Source: an uncultured Allobosea sp.
GTDB lineage: Bacteria; Pseudomonadota; Alphaproteobacteria; Rhizobiales; Beijerinckiaceae
Reading direction: 5' to 3'
Length of the DNA: 64,000 nucleotides
Assembly (NCBI RefSeq): GCF_945956895.1
Contig: NZ_CAMFJF010000001.1
Span: forward strand, 1-64,000
Positions 11,100 through 20,866 of this stretch are shown here, piece after piece (the first letter of the stretch is position 1; each line of letters begins with the position of its first letter). The position numbers and the translations under genes were made by a program. The notes beneath the pieces are model-generated. The model did not search any database. It saw only the letters and a list, made by a program, of their open reading frames with translations, and had not been told where the DNA came from.

Positions 11100-11984
11100 A
11101 TGTCCATCCTGATCGACAAGAACACCAAGGTCATCTGCCAGGGCTTCACCGGCAAGAACGGCACCTTCCACTCCGAGCAGGCGATCGCCTATGGCACGCA
11201 GATGGTCGGCGGCACCTCGCCGGGCAAGGGCGGTTCGCTCCATCTCGGCCTGCCCGTCTTCGACACCGTCGCAGAGGCCCGCGACGCCACCGGCGCCGAT
11301 GCGTCGGTCGTCTATGTGCCGCCTCCGGGCGCAGCGGACGCGATCTGCGAGGCGATCGACGCCGAGATCCCGCTGATCATCTGCATCACCGAGGGCATCC
11401 CGGTGCTCGACATGGTGCGCGTGAAGCGCTCGCTCTCGGGCTCGAAGTCGCGCCTGATCGGCCCGAACTGCCCCGGCGTCGTCACCGCTGGCCAGTCGAA
11501 GATCGGCATCATGCCGGCGAACATCTTCAAGCCGGGCAATGTCGGCATCGTCTCGCGCTCGGGCACACTGACCTATGAGGCGGTGTTCCAGACCACGAAC
11601 GAGGGCCTCGGCCAGACCACGGCCGTCGGCATCGGCGGCGATCCGGTCAAGGGCACCGAGTTCATCGACATGCTCGAGATGTTCCTGGCGGATCCGAAGA
11701 CCGAGTCGATCGTCATGATCGGCGAGATCGGCGGCTCGGCCGAAGAGGACGCGGCGCAGTTCATCAAGGACGAGGCGAAGCGCGGCCGCAAGAAGCCGAT
11801 GGTCGGCTTCATCGCCGGTCGCACGGCTCCCCCCGGCCGTCGCATGGGGCATGCGGGCGCGATCATCTCGGGCGGCAAGGGCGGCGCCGAGGACAAGATC
11901 GCGGCGATGGAAGCGGCCGGCATCCGGGTCTCGCCCTCGCCGGCGCGCCTTGGAAAGACCTTGGTCGAAGTGTTGAAGGGCTGA
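11100..11984 (+). CDS. sucD: succinyl-CoA synthetase alpha subunit
   Basis: 294 residues. N-terminal CoA-binding Rossmann domain ([14 protein letters not shown]), then the ligase domain with the phospho-histidine loop [11 protein letters not shown] near residue 246. Its partner SucC is directly upstream with a ribosome site GAGGAG in the 9-base gap. Completes the TCA step from succinyl-CoA to succinate. Confidence 0.97.
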   Translation: MSILIDKNTKVICQGFTGKNGTFHSEQAIAYGTQMVGGTSPGKGGSLHLGLPVFDTVAEARDATGADASVVYVPPPGAADAICEAIDAEIPLIICITEGIPVLDMVRVKRSLSGSKSRLIGPNCPGVVTAGQSKIGIMPANIFKPGNVGIVSRSGTLTYEAVFQTTNEGLGQTTAVGIGGDPVKGTEFIDMLEMFLADPKTESIVMIGEIGGSAEEDAAQFIKDEAKRGRKKPMVGFIAGRTAPPGRRMGHAGAIISGGKGGAEDKIAAMEAAGIRVSPSPARLGKTLVEVLKG

Positions 11985-11998
11985 GGCGCAAGCGGCGC

Positions 11999-12017
11999 GG
12001 CCGGGGCGATCCCGGCC
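11999..12017 (+). other. hairpin in the sucD-sucA gap (first)
   Basis: GGCCGGG (11999-12005) pairs with CCCGGCC (12011-12017) around GCGAT. No T-run follows, so mRNA stabilisation or pausing is more likely than termination. Confidence 0.45.
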
Positions 12018-12085
12018 ACGCCGTGCGGTCTTTGGTTACGAAACGATTAGGTTGGGCTTGAGGCCCGGCCGAACGAATTAAAAGG

Positions 12086-12109
12086 ATGTCCGGGCAAGGG
12101 TTCGGACAT
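12086..12109 (+). other. hairpin in the sucA leader (second)
   Basis: ATGTCCG (12086-12092) pairs perfectly with CGGACAT (12103-12109). It sits 31 bases before the sucA start and just after an AT patch (GAATTAAAAGG). It could be an operator or an RNA stem acting on sucA expression. Confidence 0.4.
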
Positions 12110-12140
12110 GGCTTAAGCGGCGAAGGAAGGCAGGAGCATC

Positions 12141-15098
12141 ATGGCTCGCCAGGACATCAACGAGGCTCTCGCGCAGACCGGCTTCCTCTATGGCGGCAAC
12201 GCCGCCTATATCGAGGATCTCTATGCCCGCTACGAGGCCGACCCCAAGTCGGTCGACGAGCAGTGGCAGAGCTTCTTCGGCGCGCTGAAGGACGACAAGG
12301 AAGCCGTTCTGCAGAACGCCAAGGGCGCGTCCTGGAAGAAGCCGAACTGGCCGGTCGTCGCCAATGGCGAGCTGGTCTCGGCGCTGGACGGCAACTGGGC
12401 CGTCGTCGAGAAGGTGATCTCCGACAAGCTCGGAGCCAAGGCCAAGGCCGCCGGCACCGCGCTCTCCGCGGCGGACGTGCAGCAGGCGACCCGCGATTCC
12501 GTGCGCGCGATCATGCTGATCCGCGCCTACCGGATGCGCGGCCATCTCCATGCCAAGCTCGACCCGCTCGGGATTGAGAGCCGCACCGACCATGAGGAAT
12601 TGTCGCCGGCCGCTTTCGGCTTCACCGACGCCGATCTCGACCGCAAGATCTTCATCGACAACGTGCTCGGCATGGAATTCGCAACCATCCGCGAGATGGT
12701 CGCGGTGCTGCAGCGGACCTATTGCGGCACGGTCGGCATCGAGTTCATGCACATCTCCGACCCCGAGCAGAAGGCCTGGCTGCAGGAGCGCATCGAGGGG
12801 CCGGACAAGGAGATCGCCTTCACCAAGGAAGGCAAGAAGGCGATCCTGAACAAGCTCGTCGAAGCCGAAGGCTTCGAGAAGTTCCTCGACCTCAAGTTCA
12901 CCGGCACCAAGCGCTTCGGCCTGGATGGCGGCGAGGCGCTGGTCCCGGCGCTGGAGCAGATCATCAAGCGCGGCGGCGCGCTCGGCGTGCGCGACATCGT
13001 CTTCGGCATGGCCCATCGCGGCCGCCTCAACGTGCTGACCCAGGTCTTGGGCAAGCCGCATCGCGCGCTGTTCCACGAGTTCAAGGGCGGCTCCTTCGCC
13101 CCCGACGACGTCGAGGGTTCGGGCGACGTGAAGTACCATCTCGGTGCTTCGTCGGACCGCGAGTTCGACGGCAACAACGTCCATATCTCGCTGACCGCCA
13201 ACCCGTCGCATCTCGAGATCGTCGACCCTGTCGTGCTCGGCAAGGTGCGCGCCAAGCAGGACCAGTTCGGCGACATCGTCGAGCGCTCGAAGGTGCTGCC
13301 GCTGCTGATCCATGGCGACGCGGCCTTCGCCGGCCAGGGCGTCGTGGCGGAGTGCCTCGGCCTCTCCGGGCTGAAGGGCCACCGCACCGGCGGCTCGCTG
13401 CATTTCATCATCAACAACCAGATCGGCTTTACCACCTATCCGCGCTATTCGCGCTCCTCGCCCTATCCGTCCGACGTGGCGAAGATGGTCGAGGCCCCGG
13501 TCTTCCATGTGAACGGCGACGATCCGGAAGCGGTCGTCTTCGCGGCCAAGGTCGCGATCGAGTTCCGGCAGAAGTTCCACAAGCCGGTCGTGATCGACAT
13601 GTTCTGCTATCGCCGCTTCGGCCATAACGAGGGCGACGAACCGGGCTTCACCCAGCCGCTGATGTACCGCAAGATTCGCGGCCACAAGTCGACATTGGAG
13701 CTCTACGGCGCCAAGCTCGAAGCCGAGGGCGTGATCGCCGCCGGCGAGCTTGACGCGATGCGCGCCGGCTGGAAGGGCAAGCTCGAGGTCGAGTTCGACG
13801 CCGGCCAGGCCTTCAAGCCGAACAAGGCCGACTGGCTCGACGGCCGCTGGGCCGGCATGAAGGCGATCCGCGCCGACGAGGACGATCCGCGCCGCGGCGC
13901 CACCGGTGTTCCCGCCGCCGTGCTCAAGGAGATCACCGAGAAGATCACGGCCGTTCCGGCCGGCTTCAACGTCCACAAGACGATCCAGCGCTTCCTCGAC
14001 AACCGCAAGAAGGCGGTCGAGAGCGGCGAGGGCATCGACTGGGCGACGGCTGAGGCGCTGGCCTTCGGCTCGCTGCTGCTCGACGGCAACCCGGTCCGCC
14101 TCTCCGGCCAGGATTGCGAGCGCGGCACCTTCTCGCAGCGCCATTCGGTGCTGATCGACCAGGAGACCGAAGCCCGCCACACCTCGCTGAACCATATCCG
14201 GGAGGACCAGCCCCGCTACGAGGTCATCAACTCGATGCTCTCGGAAGAGGCCGTGCTCGGCTTCGAATACGGCTATACCCTGTCGGAGCCGAACGCTCTG
14301 ACGATGTGGGAGGCGCAGTTCGGCGACTTCGCCAACGGCGCGCAGGTCGTGTTCGACCAGTTCATCTCGTCCGGCGAGCGCAAGTGGCTGCGCATGTCCG
14401 GCCTCGTCTGCCTGCTGCCGCATGGCTACGAGGGCCAGGGGCCGGAGCACTCCTCCGCCCGCCTGGAGCGCTTCCTGCAGATGTGCGCCGAGGACAACAT
14501 GCAGGTGGCGAACTGCTCGACGCCTGCGAGCTACTTCCACATCCTGCGCCGCCAGCTGAAGCGCGACTTCCGCAAGCCGCTGATCCTGATGACGCCGAAG
14601 TCGCTGCTGCGCCACAAGCGCTGCATCTCCGACCTCGCCGACCTCGCCGAGGGCTCGACCTTCCACCGCGTGCTGGCCGACGATGCCGAGCGCGGCAAGT
14701 CGACCACCAAGCTGGTCAAGGACTCGAAGATCCGCCGCGTCGTGCTCTGCTCGGGCAAGGTCTATTTCGACCTGCTGGAGGAGCGCGAGAAGCGCGGCGT
14801 CGACGATGTCTATCTGATGCGCGTCGAGCAGCTCTATCCGTTCCCGCTGAAGACGCTGGCGCAGGAGCTGGGGCGCTTCAAGGGCGCCGACGTGGTCTGG
14901 TGCCAGGAAGAGCCGAAGAACATGGGCTCCTGGACCTTCGTCGAGCCCTATCTGGAATGGGTTCTGGGCCATGCCGGCTCGAAGTCGAAGCGCCCGCGCT
15001 ATGTCGGCCGCCCGGCCTCGGCCGCGACCGCGACCGGCCTGATGTCCAAGCATCTCGCCCAGCTCAACGCCTTCCTCGACGAGGCCTTCGCGGCCTGA
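12141..15098 (+). CDS. sucA: 2-oxoglutarate dehydrogenase E1 component
   Basis: 985 residues; thiamine-diphosphate enzyme that decarboxylates 2-oxoglutarate and hands the succinyl group to SucB. Visible features: the N-terminal E1o segment (FLYGGNAAYIEDLYARYE), GMAHRGRLNVL, GDAAFAGQG, the metal/ThDP region HFIINNQIGFTT, and the C-terminal transketolase-like pyrimidine domain (SEEAVLGFEYGYTLSEP). Length fits the family. It stands 156 bases after sucD with two hairpins in the gap and an AAGGAAGGCAGGAG ribosome region. Confidence 0.97.
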   Translation: MARQDINEALAQTGFLYGGNAAYIEDLYARYEADPKSVDEQWQSFFGALKDDKEAVLQNAKGASWKKPNWPVVANGELVSALDGNWAVVEKVISDKLGAKAKAAGTALSAADVQQATRDSVRAIMLIRAYRMRGHLHAKLDPLGIESRTDHEELSPAAFGFTDADLDRKIFIDNVLGMEFATIREMVAVLQRTYCGTVGIEFMHISDPEQKAWLQERIEGPDKEIAFTKEGKKAILNKLVEAEGFEKFLDLKFTGTKRFGLDGGEALVPALEQIIKRGGALGVRDIVFGMAHRGRLNVLTQVLGKPHRALFHEFKGGSFAPDDVEGSGDVKYHLGASSDREFDGNNVHISLTANPSHLEIVDPVVLGKVRAKQDQFGDIVERSKVLPLLIHGDAAFAGQGVVAECLGLSGLKGHRTGGSLHFIINNQIGFTTYPRYSRSSPYPSDVAKMVEAPVFHVNGDDPEAVVFAAKVAIEFRQKFHKPVVIDMFCYRRFGHNEGDEPGFTQPLMYRKIRGHKSTLELYGAKLEAEGVIAAGELDAMRAGWKGKLEVEFDAGQAFKPNKADWLDGRWAGMKAIRADEDDPRRGATGVPAAVLKEITEKITAVPAGFNVHKTIQRFLDNRKKAVESGEGIDWATAEALAFGSLLLDGNPVRLSGQDCERGTFSQRHSVLIDQETEARHTSLNHIREDQPRYEVINSMLSEEAVLGFEYGYTLSEPNALTMWEAQFGDFANGAQVVFDQFISSGERKWLRMSGLVCLLPHGYEGQGPEHSSARLERFLQMCAEDNMQVANCSTPASYFHILRRQLKRDFRKPLILMTPKSLLRHKRCISDLADLAEGSTFHRVLADDAERGKSTTKLVKDSKIRRVVLCSGKVYFDLLEEREKRGVDDVYLMRVEQLYPFPLKTLAQELGRFKGADVVWCQEEPKNMGSWTFVEPYLEWVLGHAGSKSKRPRYVGRPASAATATGLMSKHLAQLNAFLDEAFAA

Positions 15099-15106
15099 CG
15101 ACCTTC

Positions 15107-15132
15107 CCGGCAGCACCTGAGCGTGCTGCCGG
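15107..15132 (+). other. very stable hairpin between sucA and sucB
   Basis: CCGGCAGCAC (15107-15116) pairs perfectly with GTGCTGCCGG (15123-15132) around a 6-base loop, starting 8 bases after the sucA stop. No T-run follows. Position and strength suggest an intercistronic mRNA stabiliser or attenuator. Confidence 0.6.
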
Positions 15133-15204
15133 ATTCCATTGCCGCACCGACGCTTGTGCCGGTGCCGACCCGACCGCCAGAGAACGAGACAACAGAGGCC
15201 TGAC

Positions 15205-16428
15205 ATGGCGACCGAAATCCGCGTACCCACCCTCGGCGAATCCGTTTCCGAGGCCACCATCGGCAAGTGGTTCAAGAAGCCGGGCGAGGCGGTGAAGGCC
15301 GACGAGCCCCTGGTCGAGCTCGAGACCGACAAGGTGACGCTGGAAGTCAACGCGCCGGCCGCCGGCGTGCTCGGCGAGATCGTCGCCAAGGAAGGCGAGA
15401 CGGTCGGCGTCAACGCGCTGCTCGGCTCGATCGCCGAAGGTGGTGCTGCCGCCGCTCCTGCTCCGAAGGCCGAGGTCAAGCCCGCCGCCGCTGCGCCGGC
15501 CGCCGAGGCCCCCAAGGCTGCCGCGACCAAGGCCGCCGATTCCGGCCCGGCCGTCTCGCGTCTGGCTGCCGAGAGCGGCGTCGATCCGGCGAATGTCTCT
15601 GCCTCAGGCAAGGATGGCCGCGTGACCAAGGGCGATATGCTCGCCGCGATCGCGACCGGCGGCGCTGCCGCCCCGGCCGCCGCGCCTGCGCCGATCGCCG
15701 TCCGCGCCCCGTCGGCGCCGGATGACGGCGCCCGCGAAGAGCGCGTCAAGATGACCAAGCTGCGCCAGACCATCGCGCGCCGGCTCAAGGAAGCCCAGTC
15801 CAACGCCGCGATGCTGACGACCTTCAACGAGGTCGACATGTCCGGCGTGATGGCGCTGCGCAATCAGTACAAGGACGTCTTCGAGAAGAAGCACGGCGTG
15901 AAGCTCGGCTTCATGGGCTTCTTCGTGAAGGCCTGCGTGCAGGCGCTGAAGGAAATCCCGGCGGTCAATGCCGAGATCGACGGCACCGACATCATCTACA
16001 AGAACTACTACCATATCGGCGTCGCCGTCGGCACCGAGAAGGGCCTGGTGGTTCCGGTCGTGCGCGATGCGGACGAGCTTTCGATCGCCGGCGTCGAGAA
16101 GAAGATCGGCGAGTTCGGCCGCAAGGCCCGCGACGGCAAGCTCTCGATCGAGGAGATGCAGGGCGGCACCTTCACCATCTCGAACGGCGGCGTCTACGGC
16201 TCGCTGATGTCGACCCCGATCCTGAACGCGCCGCAATCGGCGATCCTGGGCATGCACAAGATCCAGGAGCGCCCGGTCGTGGTCGGCGGCAAGATCGAGA
16301 TCCGCCCGATGATGTATCTCGCGGTCAGCTACGACCACCGCATCATCGACGGCAAGGAAGCCGTGACCTTCCTCGTCCGCATCAAGGAAGGCCTGGAGGA
16401 TCCGGCGCGCCTCGTGCTCGATCTCTGA
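15205..16428 (+). CDS. sucB: 2-oxoglutarate dehydrogenase E2 (dihydrolipoamide succinyltransferase)
   Basis: 407 residues, start ATG 15205. The lipoyl domain is at about 2-77 with lipoylated K43 in ETDKVTLE. An alanine/proline-rich linker follows, then a peripheral subunit-binding domain ([21 protein letters not shown]) and the catalytic acyltransferase domain ending in the active-site loop [16 protein letters not shown]. One lipoyl domain, as usual for E2o. It forms the core of the OGDH complex with SucA and LpdA. Confidence 0.96.
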   Translation: MATEIRVPTLGESVSEATIGKWFKKPGEAVKADEPLVELETDKVTLEVNAPAAGVLGEIVAKEGETVGVNALLGSIAEGGAAAAPAPKAEVKPAAAAPAAEAPKAAATKAADSGPAVSRLAAESGVDPANVSASGKDGRVTKGDMLAAIATGGAAAPAAAPAPIAVRAPSAPDDGAREERVKMTKLRQTIARRLKEAQSNAAMLTTFNEVDMSGVMALRNQYKDVFEKKHGVKLGFMGFFVKACVQALKEIPAVNAEIDGTDIIYKNYYHIGVAVGTEKGLVVPVVRDADELSIAGVEKKIGEFGRKARDGKLSIEEMQGGTFTISNGGVYGSLMSTPILNAPQSAILGMHKIQERPVVVGGKIEIRPMMYLAVSYDHRIIDGKEAVTFLVRIKEGLEDPARLVLDL

Positions 16429-16444
16429 TCGCGCGGAGCAGGAC

Positions 16445-17188
16445 GTGTCGGGCGTTGCGATCGTCACCGGCGGAAGCCGGGGAATCGGCCGGGCGACCGC
16501 GATCCTGCTCGCGGAGCGTGGCTACGATCTCGTCGTCAACTACCAGTCCAATGCCGACGCCGCGACTGATACGGTCGCGGCTATTCTCCGGCAGGGCAGG
16601 CAGGCCGTGGCGGTCAAGGGCGATGTCGGCGATGAGGCCGATGTCGCCGCGATCTTCGCCGCCGCTGACGGGCTCGGGCGCCTGACGGCGCTGGTCAACA
16701 ATGCCGGCGTCATCGATGCCCCGCAGCGCCTCGACGAGATGGACCTCGCCCGGCTGGAGCGAATGTTCCGGATCAACCTGACCGGCAGCTTCCTCTGCGC
16801 CCGCGAGGCGGTGAAGCGGATGTCGACCCGCCATGGCGGGCAGGGTGGCGGCATCGTCAACCTGTCCTCCGCCGCGGCGGTGCTGGCCGGCGCCGGGCAA
16901 TATCTCGACTATGCCGCAGCAAAAGCCGGCATCGACATCTTCACGCTCGGCCTCGCTCGCGAGGTCGCGGCCGAGGGCATCCGGGTCAATGCCGTCAGGC
17001 CCGGGATCATCGATACCGAGATCCATGCCAGCGGCGGCATGCCTGATCGCGTCGCGCTACTTCGCGACCAGCTTCCGATGAAGCGCGAGGGCACGGCGCG
17101 CGAGGTGGCGCAGGCGATCGCCTGGCTGCTCTCGGATGAGGCCTCCTACACCAACGGAACCGTCTTGAACGTGACCGGCGGGCGCTGA
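16445..17188 (+). CDS. short-chain dehydrogenase/reductase inside the suc-lpd operon
   Basis: 247 residues, GTG start 16 bases after sucB. Classical SDR: cofactor motif TGGSRGIG near the N-terminus, NNAG, a serine in LSSAAAV, and the YxxxK pair in YAAAK. Resembles the 3-oxoacyl-ACP reductase (FabG-like) class, and a run of arginine in the cofactor loop region is not clear enough to decide NADP or NAD. Why an SDR lies between the E2 and E3 genes of 2-oxoglutarate dehydrogenase is not known; the substrate cannot be read from the sequence. Confidence 0.88.
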   Translation: MSGVAIVTGGSRGIGRATAILLAERGYDLVVNYQSNADAATDTVAAILRQGRQAVAVKGDVGDEADVAAIFAAADGLGRLTALVNNAGVIDAPQRLDEMDLARLERMFRINLTGSFLCAREAVKRMSTRHGGQGGGIVNLSSAAAVLAGAGQYLDYAAAKAGIDIFTLGLAREVAAEGIRVNAVRPGIIDTEIHASGGMPDRVALLRDQLPMKREGTAREVAQAIAWLLSDEASYTNGTVLNVTGGR

Positions 17189-17225
17189 AGCGCCGCCGCA
17201 TTTGAACACAGGAAAGGAAGTCACC

Positions 17226-18629
17226 ATGGCTGCGGCCTACGATCTCGTCGTCATCGGAACCGGCCCCGGCGGCTATGTCTGCGCCATCCGCGCCGCCCAG
17301 CTCGGCCTCAAGGTCGCGGTGGTCGAGAAGCGCAAGACCCATGGCGGTACCTGCCTGAATGTCGGCTGCATCCCCTCCAAGGCGCTGCTGCACGCTTCCG
17401 AGATGTTCGAGGAAGCCGGCCACACCTTCGAGAAGCTCGGCATCGTCGTCGGCAAGCCGAAGCTCGACCTCAAGGCGATGATGGCCCACAAGCAGGAGAC
17501 GATCGACGCCAACGTCACCGGCGTCGGCTTCCTCCTGAAGAAGAACAAGATCGACGCCTTCCACGGTACCGCCTCGATCCCCGCCGCCGGCAAGGTCGTC
17601 GTCACCGCCGAGGACGGCAAGACGCAGGAGATCGAGACCAAGAACATCGTCATCGCGACGGGGTCGGAATCGGCCCCGCTGCCGGGCGTGACCATCGACG
17701 AGAAGACCGTCGTGACCTCGACCGGTGCGCTCGAGATCGGCTCCGTGCCGAAGGAGCTCGTCGTGGTAGGCGCCGGCGTGATCGGCCTCGAGATCGGCTC
17801 GGTCTGGAGCCGTCTCGGCGCCAAGGTCACCGTCGTCGAGTTCCTGGACCGCATCCTGCCCGGCATGGATGGCGAGGTCGCCAAGCAGTTCCAGCGCATC
17901 CTGGAGAAGCAGGGCTTCAGCTTCCAGCTCGGCTCCAAAGTCACCAAAGTCGAGACGGGCAAGAAGGGCGCGACCGTCACCGTCGAGCCGGCGGCCGGCG
18001 GAGAGGCAAAGACGCTCAATGCCGATATCGTGCTGGTCGCGATCGGCCGCCGTCCGAACACCGATGGCCTCGGCCTCGACAAGGCCGGCGTCGCGACCGA
18101 GCGTGGCCGCGTCGTCATCGACGACCATTTCAAGACCAATGTCGCCGGCATCTACGCGATCGGCGACGTCGTGCGCGGGCCGATGCTGGCGCACAAGGCC
18201 GAGGATGAGGGTGTCGCGGTGGCCGAGATCATCGCCGGCAAGCACGGCCATGTGAACTACGACGCCATTCCCGGTATCGTCTACACCGCGCCGGAAGTCG
18301 CCGCGATCGGCAAGACCGAGGAAGAGCTGAAGGCGGCCGGCGTCGCCTACAAGGTCGGCAAGTTCCCGTTCACGGCGAATGGCCGCGCCCGCGCCATGCG
18401 CCATACCGAAGGTTTCGTGAAGGTGCTGGCCGATGCCGCGACGGACCGAGTGCTCGGCTGCCATATCATTGGCCCGCATGCCGGCGACCTGATCGCGGAA
18501 GTGACGGTGCTGATGGAGTTCGGCGGCTCGTCGGAAGACCTCGCCCGCACCTGTCACGCCCATCCGACGCTGGCCGAGGCGGTCAAGGAAGCCGCGATGG
18601 CGGTGGAGAAGCGCCAGATCCATATGTGA
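17226..18629 (+). CDS. lpdA: dihydrolipoyl dehydrogenase (E3)
   Basis: 467 residues, ATG 17226 preceded by AGGAAAGGAAG. FAD-binding GTGPGGYV near residue 12, redox-active disulfide [18 protein letters not shown]-binding [11 protein letters not shown], and the C-terminal interface motif [10 protein letters not shown] with the active-site His-Glu pair. It reoxidises the lipoyl group of SucB. It is the last gene of the TCA operon and is followed by a clear terminator. Confidence 0.96.
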   Translation: MAAAYDLVVIGTGPGGYVCAIRAAQLGLKVAVVEKRKTHGGTCLNVGCIPSKALLHASEMFEEAGHTFEKLGIVVGKPKLDLKAMMAHKQETIDANVTGVGFLLKKNKIDAFHGTASIPAAGKVVVTAEDGKTQEIETKNIVIATGSESAPLPGVTIDEKTVVTSTGALEIGSVPKELVVVGAGVIGLEIGSVWSRLGAKVTVVEFLDRILPGMDGEVAKQFQRILEKQGFSFQLGSKVTKVETGKKGATVTVEPAAGGEAKTLNADIVLVAIGRRPNTDGLGLDKAGVATERGRVVIDDHFKTNVAGIYAIGDVVRGPMLAHKAEDEGVAVAEIIAGKHGHVNYDAIPGIVYTAPEVAAIGKTEEELKAAGVAYKVGKFPFTANGRARAMRHTEGFVKVLADAATDRVLGCHIIGPHAGDLIAEVTVLMEFGGSSEDLARTCHAHPTLAEAVKEAAMAVEKRQIHM

Positions 18630-18658
18630 TCGGGGCCGCTACGGCGGCCTGTCTCAAG

Positions 18659-18690
18659 CAGCCCGCGTTCTCCGGAGCGCGGGCTGTTTT
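18659..18690 (+). terminator. intrinsic terminator of the mdh-suc-lpd operon
   Basis: CAGCCCGCG (18659-18667) pairs with CGCGGGCTG (18678-18686), followed by TTTT. Located 30 bases after the lpdA stop. Confidence 0.85.
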
Positions 18691-18794
18691 GCGTTTCGGG
18701 TTATAGACTCGTCTTCACGGGTTCTGTCTCGCCATTCCGATGCAGGCCAAAAGCCAGAACCTGGAAGCTTTCGATCCGACGCTATTCCACTTGT

Positions 18795-18888
18795 CGTCAT
18801 GCTCGCCCTTGTGGCGAGCATCCACGTCTTGAACACCGCGTTGTCCGAAGCAAAACGTGGATGGTCGGGACAAGCCCGACCATGACGG
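18795..18888. repeat. palindromic repeat PR4 (same type as PR1, inverted)
   Basis: Starts CGTCATGCTCGCCCTTGTGG and ends CCCGACCATGACGG. Reverse-complement match to PR1. Sits between convergent genes lpdA and the methyltransferase. The rest of 18691-18921 shows no gene. Confidence 0.85.
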
Positions 18889-18921
18889 CAGCGCGGCGTT
18901 CCGGTCGGCCCCGAGCCCTCA

Positions 18922-19713
18922 CTAATGCGGCGTGCCGCTCCTCTGGCAGACGAGGTGGAGGAGCCCGTCGCGCGTGGTGTCGTCGCCTGCGCCGATGGGG
19001 CGGCCGTCCTCGCCGAAGCGGGCGAGGGTCTCGAAGCCCGCCGCCGCGAGCTGGCGCTCCTGCGTCGCCAGGTCGATGAAGTAGAACAGTCCGCTCCAGC
19101 GATGGGCGGGATCGACATGGATGGCGTAATCCGCTTCCTCATGCGCGAAGGGCCGCAGCCGCAGATAGTTGAGCCAGCTCTGCGGATGCACCGAATTCAC
19201 GATCTCCCGCGGGTGCCAGGAGCGCGCGTGTAGCGGCATGCCGCCGGCGCGGTGCCAGCCGCGATTATGGAAGGAGAAGGCGAAGACCCCGCCCGGCACC
19301 AGCACGTCATGCACGGATTCGATCACGGCAAGGCGCTCGGCATGGTCGAAGGCGCTGAGGATGGCCAGTGCGCCGAGCACGAAATCGAAGCGGCCGGGCC
19401 CGAACTCGCTGAGTGACCGGACATCGAGATCGAGGAAGGTGGCGCTCGGGAAATTGCGCCGGGCGACGCTGAGCATCGCCTGGGCCTTGTCGATCCCGAC
19501 ATAGTCGGCGACGTGCGGCAGCAAGGCATGTGTCGTGCGCCCGGAGCCGACACCGAGGTCGAGCAGGCGCTTGCCGGCATAATCCTCGCGGAAGTGCTCG
19601 AAGATCACGCGCTCGGCGGCGAAGAGGCTCTGCCCGCCATACCACTCGGCGATGTCGCTCCGGTCGAACAGGCCGGCATTGTGGCGCGCGATGTCGATGG
19701 TTGTGCCGTGCAT
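18922..19713 (-). CDS. class I SAM-dependent methyltransferase
   Basis: 263 residues. SAM-binding motif I LLDLGVGSG at 50-58, motif II acidic residue in YVGIDKAQAML, and a post-motif region DFVLGALAILSAFDH. The C-terminal part contains a PLHARSWHPREIVN segment, a layout seen in small-molecule or protein methyltransferases of unknown target. No membrane segment. The gene stands alone, convergent with lpdA and co-directional with the upstream folD. The substrate is not predictable from what is visible. Confidence 0.8.
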   Translation of the reverse strand: MHGTTIDIARHNAGLFDRSDIAEWYGGQSLFAAERVIFEHFREDYAGKRLLDLGVGSGRTTHALLPHVADYVGIDKAQAMLSVARRNFPSATFLDLDVRSLSEFGPGRFDFVLGALAILSAFDHAERLAVIESVHDVLVPGGVFAFSFHNRGWHRAGGMPLHARSWHPREIVNSVHPQSWLNYLRLRPFAHEEADYAIHVDPAHRWSGLFYFIDLATQERQLAAAGFETLARFGEDGRPIGAGDDTTRDGLLHLVCQRSGTPH

Positions 19714-19815
19714 GGCGCGCCTCCGGGTCTTGCGAAGGACTGCAAGGTGCCCCCGCGCGCGCCGCCAAACAAATTCTTGGTTAAGATATGCTTAACGCGA
19801 TCGCTCGTTTGCGCC

Positions 19816-20676
19816 CTATCCCCGCCGCGCGTGGAACGCTGTCAGCGTGTTCTTGAGCAGGCAGGCGATGGTCATCGGGCCGACGCCGCCCGGGACCGGG
19901 GTGATCGCGCCCGCGACCTTCACGGCTTCCGCGAAATCGACGTCGCCGGTGAGCTTGCCGTCGGGCAGGCGGTTGATGCCGACATCGATCACGGTCGCGC
20001 CGGGCTTGATCCAGTCGCCCTTGACCATGCGCGGACGGCCGACCGCGGCGATGACGATATCGGCGCGCTTCACCACCGCCGACAGGTCGCGCGTGCGCGA
20101 ATGGGCGATGGTGACGGTGCAGTCGGCCTGGAGCAGGAGCTGCGCGACCGGGCGACCGACCAGCTCGGAGCGGCCGATCACCACGGCGTCGAGCCCCGAC
20201 AGCGAGGGCAGGGCCTGCTTCAGCAGAAGCATGCTGCCGAGCGGCGTGCACGGCACGAGGCCGTTCTTGCCGCCGGCGAGCAGGCCGGCATTGATCGGGT
20301 GCAGGCCGTCGACATCCTTGGCCGGGTCGATGGCATCGATGATCCGGCCGGTGTCGATATGCTTCGGCAGCGGCAGCTGGACGAGGATGCCGTCGACGTT
20401 ATCGTCGGCATTGAGCTCGGCGAGCTTGGCGAGGAGCTGTGCTTCCGTCGTATCGGCCGGCAACCGGTGTGCGACCGAATTCATGCCGACCTCGACCGCG
20501 AGCTTCTCCTTCGAGGCGACATAGACCTTGCTGGCCGGGTCCTCGCCGACGAGGACGACATGGAGACCGGGAACGATCCCGCGCGCCGCCTTGATCGCTG
20601 CGACCTCACGGCCGATCTCGGCCCTGAGCGCAGCGGCAGTGGCCTTGCCGTCGATGATGCGGGCTTCGCCGGTCAT
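19816..20676 (-). CDS. folD: bifunctional methylenetetrahydrofolate dehydrogenase/cyclohydrolase FolD
   Basis: 286 residues. FolD hallmarks: [13 protein letters not shown] with the catalytic lysine, [13 protein letters not shown], and the second signature [15 protein letters not shown] near the C-terminus; NADP-binding [15 protein letters not shown]. It interconverts 5,10-methylene- and 10-formyl-tetrahydrofolate in the cytoplasm. It is transcribed away from the amidohydrolase gene; a 10-base inverted repeat pair lies in the divergent gap. Confidence 0.95.
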   Translation of the reverse strand: MTGEARIIDGKATAAALRAEIGREVAAIKAARGIVPGLHVVLVGEDPASKVYVASKEKLAVEVGMNSVAHRLPADTTEAQLLAKLAELNADDNVDGILVQLPLPKHIDTGRIIDAIDPAKDVDGLHPINAGLLAGGKNGLVPCTPLGSMLLLKQALPSLSGLDAVVIGRSELVGRPVAQLLLQADCTVTIAHSRTRDLSAVVKRADIVIAAVGRPRMVKGDWIKPGATVIDVGINRLPDGKLTGDVDFAEAVKVAGAITPVPGGVGPMTIACLLKNTLTAFHARRG

Positions 20677-20694
20677 GGGTCCGACCTCGTGTTG

Positions 20695-20777
20695 GCTGAT
20701 GACGCCGCCCTCATGCGCGATCGCGCCGGTCCGGACAAGCCCGAATGCGTGGCTTCCCCGGCTGCGACGTCATCAGC
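20695..20777. promoter_or_regulatory. distant inverted repeats in the folD/amidohydrolase divergent gap
   Basis: GCTGATGACG (20695-20704) and CGTCATCAGC (20768-20777) are exact inverted copies 63 bases apart, between divergent genes. They could be paired regulator sites, or a very degenerate member of the CGTCAT repeat family. Confidence 0.35.
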
Positions 20778-20866
20778 GGGGGAGGAGGGGCCGGCGCGGC
20801 TTGCGACTGTTCCATCGGCCCGGTATCTCCGAACCGGAGCTTGAGAGGCAGGAGAGGCGAGACAAC

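Noticed and set aside
12078-15863. 1261-codon open frame on the minus strand across sucA and sucB
   Set aside because: It is antisense to sucA/sucB, whose products are unmistakable; long shadow frames are expected in GC-rich coding DNA and its composition (mostly L, A, D, R, V in repetitive order) is not protein-like.
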